A program made the translations under genes and the position numbers. From Asterochloris sp. CNOR1 (taxonomy: Eukaryota; Chlorophyta; Trebouxiophyceae; Trebouxiales; Trebouxiaceae), in assembly GCA_963969365.1 (NCBI GenBank), contig OZ017752.1, positions 2,542,001 through 2,606,000 on the forward strand: DNA of 64,000 nt, written 5' to 3'. Under the pieces are notes generated by a model that was not told the DNA's origin, did no database searches, and saw nothing but the letters and a program-made list of their open reading frames with translations. Positions 35,391 to 44,800 of the stretch are shown one piece after another (position 1 is the stretch's first letter; each line of letters starts with the position of its first letter).

Positions 35391-35953
35391 TGATGATTTG
35401 ATGATTTAAATTTAAAGTCCGTAGCCTCAATGCACGGGCATAGGACTATGATCATTTCATCCTACCAATGAACTTTGCTGAAGGTGTAGGGGTACAAAAA
35501 GAAGCAGTACAGGCATATCAAGCAGGTCACTGTACTTGGCTGGTAAAGAGGGAGCCGGCGCTCATAGCAGGCCTTGGCACTGTGCTGGGCTTCATCACCA
35601 CGTTGGACTGCTAGCTGAGGTTGCTGCCCGAAATGCAAACACCCTGGATCCTGTATGGCGCAGGGGGGGGCTCAGCCCCCCTGACTGGCTTGCCACGCCC
35701 TCTCAGCTCGTAGACTTCGCAGTCATGAGAGAGTTATGCTTGGGTATGACTGTGACCAGCAGTCTTCCCCTCGCAGGGCACCAGGCGGCTCCAAGGCGGC
35801 ACACCCCAAGCAACAACTCAGCATGGGGACCTTAGGGGAAGACAATCATGTGATGAGTCTAGCGCATTGCTATGGAATTGGGGCTCTAATCAGCAGCTGG
35901 TGAGCTGGGGACACATCACGGCACATAGAGGGGTCACCCAGGGTGTCTGTTCC

Positions 35954-38900
35954 TCATTTAGGCCCAGATGTGCCCCCAGTGATGCCCAGCATATTTGCGT
36001 GCTGGAGCAGTGCTGCCCTGATGTATGTGGCCACTCGGCTTGGTGGTTGTTCAAACAGCGTTGCCAACGACTGCTGCTGCTCCGCAAACAGGTGGCTGTG
36101 AGCAGACCAGAGGTCTGCAAGTCCTGGGCAGTGTAGCAGGATATGGCTTTCATCCTCAATCTCATTCGGTGACCCACAGATTCGGCATGTCCGGTCCTCT
36201 CGCTTGAGCTGGGGCAATAGGTATCGCCCAGTCTGTACGCGCAGCTGGTGGCTGCTGCACCTGATGCTGGCATAGGCTCTGCGTAGCCTGAAGCCTCTGA
36301 TCCTGGTCAGGTATGTCTGCATGGCATAGGCCGTGTTGGGACCCCGCATCTGCATGTAGGTGGCCACGGTGGCGGCCTGGCAGTCCCTGAAGCGCTGCTC
36401 ATGCTGTTCCTTGCCAGGGGCTGTCTCTGCGCTGCCATGTGCCTGTAGTGCACAGAAGGGGGCCAAGGAGAGGTCGCGGTACAGCGGCAGGTAGCAGACG
36501 CCGTCATACATAGCCCATAGCAGGGGCTCCTTCTGAAGCTTCGGCTTGAGGTCCCAAATGCGTTGTCTGAACCTGTCCACTTGCCGCTGCCAATGCACTG
36601 CCGGGGGATATCTGCCAAACTCAGCAAGTGCAATCAGACTGTGTGTGTGGCAGTGGATGCCAAGCAATCTGCGCAAAAATTGTGCATGCAGAGACTCAAG
36701 CTGCGCTGTGGCTTGTGTGCCTGCTCTGTGGTCCCAGAACCAGACCTCACAGCCATAGCTCAATATGGGCAGCACCAAGGCATCAAACAACTTGCAGATG
36801 CGGCGCGGGCACGTCAAACTGATTTGTGCACAGCGCCTGAGCATGTTGTTCATGGTTTCACGCGCAGCTTCCAGGTGCTCGCCAAGGGATTTGGCAAAGC
36901 CCTCCTTGGTGGCTTCAAACCACAGGCCCAGGTACCTAAATGAATCCGAGCGCGTCAGGGGGTGCCCACTGTATGTGAAGGTGCTGCATTCTTGGCGCTG
37001 TGTCTCAAACACCACCACTTCCGTCTTGACCAAACTGACTCTGAGCCGCCTGTTTTCACAGAATATCTGTAAAGCATTCAGCAATCGTTGCAGTCCTTCT
37101 TCACTTGTGCTCATGAGCACCAAATCGTCTGCGAAGAGCAGCAGCGGCACATCATGAAACATGAGCGTGGGTGCATGGTTTCCTTTAACTTTGCGCATGA
37201 CCTTGTCCAGCACATCGATCAGCAGTCCAAAGAGGAGTGGGCTGAGGGGGCTGCCTTGCTGCACTCCTTGCAGGCACCTGAATGCCTCAGATATGCCCCC
37301 TCCAGCCCTGACCGCTGCCGAGTCTTGGGCGTACATGCTTTGCAGGCAGCTCATGAAGTGTCCACACACCCCCAGGTTTTGTAGGACAGCCCACAGCACC
37401 CCGCGATCCACTGTGTCAAAGGCCTTCTCAAAATCAACAAAGCAGCAGAAAAGCTTGCTGTTGTGCCGCCTATATTTTCTTACCAGAATGTTCAGTGTGC
37501 TCAGCTGTCCAGCAGTGCTGTGGCCCCTGCGGAAGCCAGCCTGCGGTGGTGCTCTGAGATTGAGCGCTTCCGCCCACCGGGTCATGCGCTGCTCCATCAC
37601 TGTGGCAAATAGCTTGGCCAGCACAGGAACGACCGTGATTGGCCGGTAGCTGTTCATGTTGAGAGGATCCCTCCGTTTTCCCTTGTATACTGCAGTGACT
37701 AGGCCAGTGCTGAGCGACGTGGGATAGGTCCCCTTGAGCATGCTGGTGAACAGCTTGGCTAGGCAGTGTTGCATGTGGAATGGCCCATGCTTCAGCAGCT
37801 CTGCACTCATGCCATCGATGCCAGCTGCTTTGCCAGCACTCAGTTTGCGCAGACCAGCCCGCACATCAGAAATGGTGCAGTCAGCATTCAGGAAAGCATC
37901 TGTGCCAATATGTACTCCTGTGATGGTGTCTTCAGGGAGCAGCTTTGGGACGGCAGCAGATGCGGGATGGCTGCCCAGCACCTTCTGCATGTGCGCAGCC
38001 TGGATGGCACTGGACAGCGGGCACCCAGGGCGCCTGCGCCACCCTGCTATGCGATGAAGATCCGGCAATGAGAGGTGATCCATGCGGCGCATCTCGTTGG
38101 TCAGAAACTGTCGATATTTGCGGCGTCGGACAGCCCGGTGCCTGCATCTTAAACTGTTAGCAGCAGCGTGGTGGGCAGTCAGCACAGGAGCCCTTGCTGC
38201 TGCTTTCCATTCACGCCATGAGGCCCAGCATTCTGCATCAAACCACACCGGAAACTGGCGGGGTTTCTGGCCCCTTCCCTTCTTCAGGGCAAAAGTCTGC
38301 ACAGCAGCGTCAGCCAAGCATCGTGTCATAGTCAGGACCCCAGCCTCTGGGTCTGCACAGGCCGCATCTAGCTGCTGCTGGTCTGCAGCACACAGAAAAT
38401 GCTGCCAGTACTGCTCCTCCCTTTCGGCCTCAAACTTCACAGCAGGCACTTGCAGACACCCTGCCTTTGAGTGGGCTGGCTGGTCAGCCTGGCCATTGTA
38501 GGCTGGGGGCTCCTGTGCAGCAGGCAGCCTGAACCGTGCCATCACAGGGTGGTGGTCTGAGCAGCTCATGTATGGTGTGCTTACTTTCTGCAGGACTTCA
38601 AGCCGCTCTGCCCAGGGGTAGAGGGCTGACGAGGCCATGTGGTAGTCCAGCGTGGTGCGCACCACACGCTTGCGGCCGCGCATGAAGGTGGTCCTGCCAG
38701 TTGGGTCGCCATGGACTCTGCCATTGAGAATGAGCAGGGAATTGTCCTTGCAGAACTGCAGTTGCTGGCGACCTCTCCTGTCTACTGCATGGGGGCACTC
38801 ATTTCTTCTTTCTGGCACGTGCTCTGGCAGTTCATCTAGAGCCTGTACAGCATCAGGGATTTCAGGGCCCTCCAGCATCACATGGTCTGGCAAGGTCCCC

Positions 38901-39361
38901 GTGTGGGCATTGGTGTCCCCACACACCCAGAACTGAACACCTCTGGGCAACTCTTGAGAGAGTAATCTCATGTCTGCAGATAAATCCTTGAAAGTGGACA
39001 GATCTTTGTGCTTGTGGCCTGGGGGCATGTAGCATGTGGCAAAGGCAACGTGCTGAGGGTGATCACCCCCCAGGCGAACATGCAGCCACAGGTAAGTGCC
39101 ATCTGGAGCACATTTCCAAACAGAACAGCGGTCAGCCCACTCGCGCTTTATGTAGACAGCAATACCCCCATGCGGTACCTTGCCACTTTGTAGGTGGCTG
39201 GGGCGCACAAGGTCATGGTAAACATATCCTTGCATGTCAGGCAGGTGTTCGCCATCGGCGTGCCAGGTCTCTGTCAGGCAAATGAATGTGCAGTTCAGTG
39301 CCACCAAGTTCTGTAGTGCATCAGGCATTGACAGGTGTGCTCTGCTGAGCCCCCCGCGCAT
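35954..39361 (-). CDS. LINE ORF2: AP endonuclease and reverse transcriptase
   Basis: 1135 residues from the first ATG. It nicks target DNA and copies the element RNA at the nick. Endonuclease motifs: LTETWHA (about 29-35), GDTNAHTG (about 148-155), TTLDYHMAS (about 236-244) and SDHHPV (about 268-273). Reverse transcriptase (about 500-790): GIDGMSAELL, YRPITVVPVLAKLF, FVDFEKAFDTVD (about 641-652), GVQQGSPLSPLLF and the catalytic FADDLVLMS (about 743-751). A C-terminal CxxC...HxxxxC cluster lies at about 1059-1078. The frame stays open for 15 codons upstream of this ATG, back to the ORF1 stop, and those codons read AAELSAVLWN, containing the endonuclease's conserved N-terminal Asn. The true N-terminus is therefore probably upstream (see findings). 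Confidence 0.95.
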   Translation of the reverse strand: MRGGLSRAHLSMPDALQNLVALNCTFICLTETWHADGEHLPDMQGYVYHDLVRPSHLQSGKVPHGGIAVYIKREWADRCSVWKCAPDGTYLWLHVRLGGDHPQHVAFATCYMPPGHKHKDLSTFKDLSADMRLLSQELPRGVQFWVCGDTNAHTGTLPDHVMLEGPEIPDAVQALDELPEHVPERRNECPHAVDRRGRQQLQFCKDNSLLILNGRVHGDPTGRTTFMRGRKRVVRTTLDYHMASSALYPWAERLEVLQKVSTPYMSCSDHHPVMARFRLPAAQEPPAYNGQADQPAHSKAGCLQVPAVKFEAEREEQYWQHFLCAADQQQLDAACADPEAGVLTMTRCLADAAVQTFALKKGRGQKPRQFPVWFDAECWASWREWKAAARAPVLTAHHAAANSLRCRHRAVRRRKYRQFLTNEMRRMDHLSLPDLHRIAGWRRRPGCPLSSAIQAAHMQKVLGSHPASAAVPKLLPEDTITGVHIGTDAFLNADCTISDVRAGLRKLSAGKAAGIDGMSAELLKHGPFHMQHCLAKLFTSMLKGTYPTSLSTGLVTAVYKGKRRDPLNMNSYRPITVVPVLAKLFATVMEQRMTRWAEALNLRAPPQAGFRRGHSTAGQLSTLNILVRKYRRHNSKLFCCFVDFEKAFDTVDRGVLWAVLQNLGVCGHFMSCLQSMYAQDSAAVRAGGGISEAFRCLQGVQQGSPLSPLLFGLLIDVLDKVMRKVKGNHAPTLMFHDVPLLLFADDLVLMSTSEEGLQRLLNALQIFCENRRLRVSLVKTEVVVFETQRQECSTFTYSGHPLTRSDSFRYLGLWFEATKEGFAKSLGEHLEAARETMNNMLRRCAQISLTCPRRICKLFDALVLPILSYGCEVWFWDHRAGTQATAQLESLHAQFLRRLLGIHCHTHSLIALAEFGRYPPAVHWQRQVDRFRQRIWDLKPKLQKEPLLWAMYDGVCYLPLYRDLSLAPFCALQAHGSAETAPGKEQHEQRFRDCQAATVATYMQMRGPNTAYAMQTYLTRIRGFRLRRAYASIRCSSHQLRVQTGRYLLPQLKREDRTCRICGSPNEIEDESHILLHCPGLADLWSAHSHLFAEQQQSLATLFEQPPSRVATYIRAALLQHANMLGITGGTSGPK

Positions 39362-39406
39362 GTTCCATAATACCGCGGAGAGCTCGGCAGCATGGGTCCC
39401 TTCTCC

Positions 39407-40678
39407 CTAGCAGCTCCTATCCAGGAGCCACCGGCCGCTGTCGGTGCGGATCCAAATGCGGTCCAGTCGGAAGCAGCAGGTGATGTTCTGCTTGCGCAAG
39501 TCGCGAAAGCGGCCCATGGCCAGGCGCTTCCTCATCTGCTGCTCAGGGGTCAAATCTGGCTGCAGATAAACCTTGTTAAATGCTGGATGGTGCTTGAGCT
39601 GACTTGCAGCACGTAGTACACTGGCACATTGATCTTTGCGGGCAACCCGTATGCGCACAGGGGGAGTCTTCCCTGTCGCATTTCTCAGCTTGATGCGCTC
39701 TACCTTCAGCACCTCAACACCCTCAAGGTGCAGGCCATCCTTCAGCATGTCAGCAACCTGGTTCTGAAGCATGCCCACATCCTCAGTGCTGAAGTCCTGT
39801 GCATCAGGCCCCTCGCAAGTCATTCCATGTGCCACCACCACATCCTCATTAGCAGGTACACTCTTATCTGCAGGCTCCGCCGCTCTGTCTGCATCACGCT
39901 CCTGAATCACCCGTTCCAGCTGGGTCTGCTGCTCCTCAGTCCTCATTTGCGTCTGCCGCAGCCCTGCCTCTACTGCCTGCATTGCAGCCTGGCTTGGCCC
40001 ACTGGTGGCTGCCGTGGTCTGTGCCTGCTCAAGCTGTTGCACCCGCTGTAAGGTGGCTGCCAGTTGCGTCTGGGTATCTGTCAGCTTTTGTTCTACTGCA
40101 CTGAGCTTCTGCTCCAGCTGCTGGTCCCGGCCGCGAAGCATGTGCTGGACCATTGCCCTTATGTCTGCTTCTGATAAGACCTTTGCAGGCCTCATGTCTG
40201 CAGCGGCGTCGCTGCCTTCTGCAGCCTGTGGTGCAGGCGTCAGCAGCACTGCGGGCCCCAACTCCCCCACCTCAAGGGCGGCAGGGGTGTTGTTACCAGC
40301 ATCAGCAGCTGAGGCTGCTGAGGCTGGTGCCAAAAGCCCAGTCTCAGCAGGTCCAGACACCAGCGCATCAGGCTCTGCAGTCGGTGCCAAAGGACCAACT
40401 ACAGGCAATGGCGTCACGGCCATGCTGCCACCTGTCTTGCCACCTGCCCTGCCTCCTCTTGCATCAGGCAGGCGTGCCTGCTTGGCGAGTCTGCTGCTGT
40501 CTTGGCCTCCATCACATTCAGTCAAATCATCGCTCTTGTCGGCCCAGCGGTTCACTGTTGTATCCTTGCCAGCCCTCCCAGGCTGCACCCTGCTCAAAAG
40601 AGGCGGTGCTGCTGGTCGGCCAGGCTTTGGCGCCTCCCGGCCTGGGCTAGATCTGCGCTGTGCTGAGCTGAGCACCAT
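39407..40678 (-). CDS. LINE ORF1: nucleic-acid-binding coiled-coil protein
   Basis: 423 residues from the first ATG inside the element; an in-frame ATG at 40774 lies in the flanking arm and is discounted. The N-terminal third is Pro/Ala/Gly-rich and basic. A coiled coil spans about 166-265 (LEQKLSAVEQKLTDTQTQLA). It is followed by an RRM-like region (about 278-365) and a C-terminal segment with DLTPEQQMRKRLAMGRFRDL, the order found in L1 ORF1 proteins, which bind element RNA and act as chaperones. It ends DRSC and UAG. That UAG is in the same frame as ORF2. Confidence 0.85.
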   Translation of the reverse strand: MVLSSAQRRSSPGREAPKPGRPAAPPLLSRVQPGRAGKDTTVNRWADKSDDLTECDGGQDSSRLAKQARLPDARGGRAGGKTGGSMAVTPLPVVGPLAPTAEPDALVSGPAETGLLAPASAASAADAGNNTPAALEVGELGPAVLLTPAPQAAEGSDAAADMRPAKVLSEADIRAMVQHMLRGRDQQLEQKLSAVEQKLTDTQTQLAATLQRVQQLEQAQTTAATSGPSQAAMQAVEAGLRQTQMRTEEQQTQLERVIQERDADRAAEPADKSVPANEDVVVAHGMTCEGPDAQDFSTEDVGMLQNQVADMLKDGLHLEGVEVLKVERIKLRNATGKTPPVRIRVARKDQCASVLRAASQLKHHPAFNKVYLQPDLTPEQQMRKRLAMGRFRDLRKQNITCCFRLDRIWIRTDSGRWLLDRSC

Positions 40679-40720
40679 GCGATCAGTGTCAACAGCAGAT
40701 CGCCTGAACTGAGAGTGGTG

Positions 40721-40750
40721 GACCCTCCAAAGCTGGACCCTCCAAAGCTG
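40721..40750. repeat. 15-base tandem repeat at the LINE 5' end
   Basis: Two exact copies of GACCCTCCAAAGCTG (plus strand), 40721-40735 and 40736-40750, end flush against the target duplication. They may be 5' monomers or a copying artefact at integration. Confidence 0.85.
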
Positions 40751-40758
40751 GCACCTGA
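40751..40758. repeat. LINE target-site duplication, copy 2
   Basis: GCACCTGA on the plus strand, identical to 35383-35390, adjoining the LINE 5' end. Confidence 0.75.
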
Positions 40759-40879
40759 GTCCCAGGACCTCCAAGGGTTTCTTGAGCTTACTCTTATAGT
40801 ATTTTCCGGCCGTTTACCCTGCGGATGCCAGAACTCCGCCCCAGCTCACCAGCTGTGGCGTGGTTGTGTGCTGCTTCAG

Positions 40880-41584
40880 CCGGAAGGAACAGCGGTTGCA
40901 CCCACAGGCAAGGAGGGGCAGGAGAGGCAGAGACACTGGCAGTGAATCCGAGCACGTGAAGCCCAAAAGGGTGTGTGAGGTCTGTGGCTCTGGTCCATGG
41001 CTCTTTTCTGCAAGCTTCACTAAGGCATCTGCCGAGTCCTAAAGAGGAGCAGGGTTGCCACTGCCATAGCTGAGGCTGATGCCAATGCTGAAAGATCTGG
41101 GGGTGACAGAGGTGGGGCAGGAGTGAAGAATGTGGAGGAGCCTGATGCTCACTCCTGACAGGAAGGGGCCATATTTGGAGATGTAGAAGCTTAGGTGTGT
41201 TCCTGTTTGCAGCCTGCTGCAACCCAATCATGTATCACTATTGGCTGCAGTGTTGCAAGTGCAGCAAGAAGTGGATTGATCAGGAGGGCCCTGGCTCCCA
41301 CACTGGGTACCCTGGGTCAAAGGCTTCAACTGTTGCCATGAGGGAGGCCCAGCCCAATTCTGCAGGCAGTGTGCTGCCAAGATGAGCTTGGCCAATGAGA
41401 GAGTGGCTGGTAAAACTGAGACTGGGAGAGCCTCCCATTGCAATGACTGCTGGATGAGTTACCGGCTGTTGTCTGACTCCCACACACATCCAAATACCTG
41501 CTGCTGACACACCCATCTCTGCTGCAGGAAGAGTACAAGAGGGAGGTCTACCATGAGCTCATTGCAGAGTGGAAGGCTGAGTAG
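40880..41584 (+). CDS. Element-borne gene with a cysteine-rich motif, outward-reading, right arm
   Basis: This mirrors the left-arm gene. Exon-like stretches are about 40880-41040 (KPKRVCEVCGSG), about 41208-41310 after TTTGCAG (CCKCSKKWIDQEG), and 41528-41584 after CTGCAG, encoding EEYKREVYHELIAEWKAE and TAG. The LINE lies just upstream and antisense, so any transcript from the spacer side would now run through 5.4 kb of LINE sequence. Family and function are unknown. Confidence 0.4.
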
Positions 41585-41896
41585 CCTTCCTTTGCATGAC
41601 AGATACTTGCTGGCACATATTGCATTGCTTAGTCCCTGTACACATTGCATGAAAGACATTTACTTGAGCCTTCTATAGCCCTTAGAAGTAAATAAAACTG
41701 GGGCCCTGAAGGGACCTGCAGAAAGCAATGAGAGAGGAGTCAGCAGGTCACTTCCAACGATTTTTCATGATATTTGAGGAAGTCTCACGGAACACCAAAT
41801 GGGGGAGGTGCCCAGCTTCAGCGAAATTCGCAGGTTTAACCCCGTTTGCCCTGGGAAAGAATGCGCGAATATACGGGAAGCCAGGTTGACTCCTAC

Positions 41897-44800
41897 CTAC
41901 TGCTGGCGCCCTGCTGCTCCCAGGCCCAGCTTTTTGGGCCTCCTGACTGCCCTTACAGGTTCTGTGATGCCCTGCTGCTCACGGCCTAGGCCACTGCCCT
42001 GCCCCGCAAATCCCCACCTGCAGGTGATAAGGCGCAGAGAAGTATCAGAGCTAGCACAGCAGACAAGGCAGATCTGCAATACACGCTTGAGCAGCACCAG
42101 GCAGCAGCACAAGGCAGACGACAGCTTACTTGGCCATCATGCGCGAGCCATAGCCAGTGTTGTGCTGCTCAAAGCTCCCATAGGCTAAGCCTGTGGCCAC
42201 AGGGCCAACCTCGAGAGCAGAGCCCTGTACGCAAGAAGAGGGTTTACTGGAAAACACCTATGATCAACCAAGCAAACAGCAGTAATGTGCGCTTGGATGA
42301 AGAGAGGCCTCCTTATGATCAAAGCAGCACGTCTTGGTGGACTGCATTCGTCTGCAAGATTATCAAACTGCACACACCTGAGCACCCCGCATGGAGCGTC
42401 GAGCGTCCTTCTCCTCCTTTTTCTTGGCCCGTTTCAGCTGCTGCTTGGTCATGAACATTGCTGGTGGTTTTTCAGGGGGGCGCTGCCGCGCCCAGTGTGG
42501 ACCGCCTCGCTGGTTGCCTACAAATTGGAGATGGCAGGACTGTTGCAGGGGACCAAGGACTTAAGAGTGCAACGAGCAGTCTGCTCGGCGCAACATCTGC
42601 GCCCACTCTGCACAGTGTCTAGTGGACAGACCAGTGCCATAACAGTACTGACTGTGTACCTGGCATGCTGCCATCTGAGCTGGGGCCGATGCTGCTGCCA
42701 CCTGCGAAGCCCAGGCCTGCAAAGCCCAGTCCGATGCTCTGGGGCTCAGCATCCTCCAACTCCGCCAACCGCTCAGCAGAGCCGATGGCGTCGCACAACT
42801 GCAGCCTGCAGTCACAGAGATTGGCCGGGACGGTCAACACATTGGAGAGCAAGATGCCTTTGCTCAGCGCCTGCCGCTGCAGAGGCCAAGCAGCAACAGC
42901 ATCTTTTCTCCTCCAGAGGCCCTGTTTTGCACTCCGAGCAATGCACCCCAACTCTCACCGCTCGGATGAGGGCGCCTGCTCTACCTCTAAGGCCTCAGCA
43001 TCCAATAGCTCTGCTGAGTGTGCATCAGGGGCCAACCTGGACTGGTCAATGCCCACTGTCGCACCTGCAGAGTGTGTGCTACACCAGTAAGTATGCAACA
43101 GCCAAGACAAGGCCAGCAAGCCAAAGAGAGCCAGCTCAATCAGCCAGACATTGGAGCAGCAGGTACAGTGGGCAAGCTGGTGCACAAAACTGCGATGGCC
43201 CCAAAAGCCTCGCACCTCCATGTTTCTCGGGTAGTATACAACAGCTGGGGCACCTCAGTGATTTCCAAGGACCTCCTGTCATATGGTATGCAGACAGCAC
43301 ATTGCTGCACACCAGAAGCAGTGGTCTCTGTGCCCCTGATTGCGATGCTGCACACGATAGCACCTTTGACAGGCTTCCCAAGAACAGGCTCTGCCACAAA
43401 GCCCGCCTAGCTGCCTCAAACCTCCCTGGACACTCAAGCGTCCCTGCTTGGTCTCCAACACACCCAAGCGTCCCTACCAGGAGACAGACCAGCAGGGCTC
43501 ACCGTCCCCAAGATCCACTGACACGTACAGCCTCTCAGCAATGACAATGCCAGTCTCGCAGCAAGCCTCCTCAGGGCCCCTGTCCTCGCAAGCTGCGGCT
43601 GCCTGCTGCTCTGCAATGGACTGCAGGGGAGCCTTCACCTCCATGACATCCATCTTCATGACCCCGCTGCTGACAAAGCGCAGAGGCTGTTTGAAGGCGG
43701 GGAGCGCCTCTGCGTGGCGCCCTGCAGTACTATTACAGACAATGGTGCGAGAAGCAAACGGTGTCCTGCAATCGCACAAAGGTCAGGGGCGAGATGGTGC
43801 AGGGTAGCATCTTGCCATAAGAGTTGGCACCCTGACTGGCAGACAAGTGCATGATGCTTGAGACAGCTGGGGCCTTGCTCAGGCTGCACAGAATTAGCAG
43901 CTGAAAACAGGGGAGCGGCGGCCCAATGCTTTGCAGGTCATGCAGAGGCTGAGGAGGAGACAGCAGCCTGTGCATCGCTGTTCACACATGCTGTTCTGCG
44001 GGCAGATGAGATTGTTGCAGGTGCACAATTCAGATGTCCTGCCAAGCAAGCATTCAACTTGCAACAGTGCGCCTCTGCAGCCCCACGCTCTGAATGCGCA
44101 GCTGGTGGACAGGACTGCCAGACATTAAGGCCTTGAAGTCCTCTGACACTGCATTGCAGGCTGGCAGCCCACCTGCTTTGGGCTTGGAGGGGTCCCAACT
44201 GCTCCTGCGCCGCGCCTGCTGCGGCTGTCGGGTGTGCTGCACCTTGCCCCGCCCAAAGGCTGCCTCTGCCCGCGTCTGGTCAGCCAACAGCGCCGCCACC
44301 TGCTCCTGGGCCTTTCCGCTTGGCAGCGCTGTGCGCTCGCAGGAGGCTATCTGCAGTGGGACATCAGATGCAGTCTGTCAAGCTATGTCACTGCAGGCAC
44401 CCAATCTGGCGCCAGCAGGCAGCATCTGCTCTGCTGTGCACATGATCTCACGACGCAGCCGCACCCACAATGCAGCAGTCCTGCTGGCGCATGGCACGTT
44501 CAAGTCAGCGGTGCCCTGCCTCTGCACATTGCCCAGAGTAGCTGCATGGCAAGCTACCAATGTGCAAAGTAAGGCTGCTGCAGCCTGAAATTGCCAGGGC
44601 CACCAACGCACCAGTGCAGGCAGGTTGCTTACCACCACAAAGCGCTGCTTGCCAGAGCCCTGCACGCTAGACTTCAGGCCGTACAGGGACGCCAGCTTCA
44701 TGGTGATCTGCTGCCCATACTTGTTGGCTGGAGGGAAACCCTGCATATAAGCACACTATGTCTGCTCATGCGAGACCAGCTTGCACATGAAAGTGTGTGG

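Larger units (their letters stand above)
35391..40750 (-). mobile_element. Non-LTR retrotransposon (LINE, APE-type) inserted in the right arm
   Basis: A 5360-base element read on the minus strand. It has a short 72-base 5' leader with two copies of a 15-base repeat, ORF1 (40678-39407), ORF2 (39361-35954), a 563-base 3' region, and a 3' tail rich in TCA/ATC triplets rather than poly(A). ORF2 encodes an AP-type endonuclease, a reverse transcriptase and a C-terminal cysteine motif, placing it in the broad L1-like APE group. Both ORFs are free of internal stops and the 8-base target duplication is exact, so insertion looks recent. A short leader may mean mild 5' truncation. Confidence 0.93.
28911..41896. 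mobile_element. Giant palindromic element with ~3.56-kb inverted arms, split by a LINE
   Basis: Both ends read inward as GTAGGAGTCAACCTGGCTTC. The left arm is 28911-32468 and the right arm 32972-41896, around a unique spacer at 32469-32971. Without the LINE at 35391-40750 and one target copy, the right arm is 3557 bases against 3558 on the left. The arms match nearly base for base with scattered substitutions and small indels. Flanks read ...CTA before the left end and CTA... after the right end, compatible with a TA or CTA target duplication, though one end base is ambiguous. No transposase was recognised. It could be a foldback-type DNA transposon, two copies of one element joined head to head, or a captured inverted duplication. 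Transcription through it would give a 3.5-kb hairpin RNA. Confidence 0.85.
32972..41896 (-). repeat. Right arm of the palindrome, interrupted by a LINE
   Basis: This is the inverted copy of 28911-32468, in two blocks: 32972-35390 and 40751-41896. Differences from the left arm include a 2-base insertion at about 34376, loss of an 8-base repeat near 33421, and a 5-base insertion near 33709. Divergence is low but real, so the arms are not being kept identical by recent conversion. Confidence 0.85.

Noticed and set aside
40679-40774. ORF1 starting at the ATG at 40774
   Set aside because: That ATG lies beyond the target duplication, in the host arm. The first ATG inside the element is at 40678.
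28911-41896. LTR retrotransposon or DIRS element as explanation of the repeats
   Set aside because: The repeats are inverted rather than direct. No integrase, protease, RNase H or tyrosine recombinase was seen outside the LINE, whose reverse transcriptase is of non-LTR type.
42285-43544. Long plus-strand open frame (419 codons)
   Set aside because: It runs antisense to the R3H/G-patch gene, includes the complement of real exons such as the FVSSGVM segment, and is Ser/Gln/Arg-rich with no domain. It is a GC-rich shadow.
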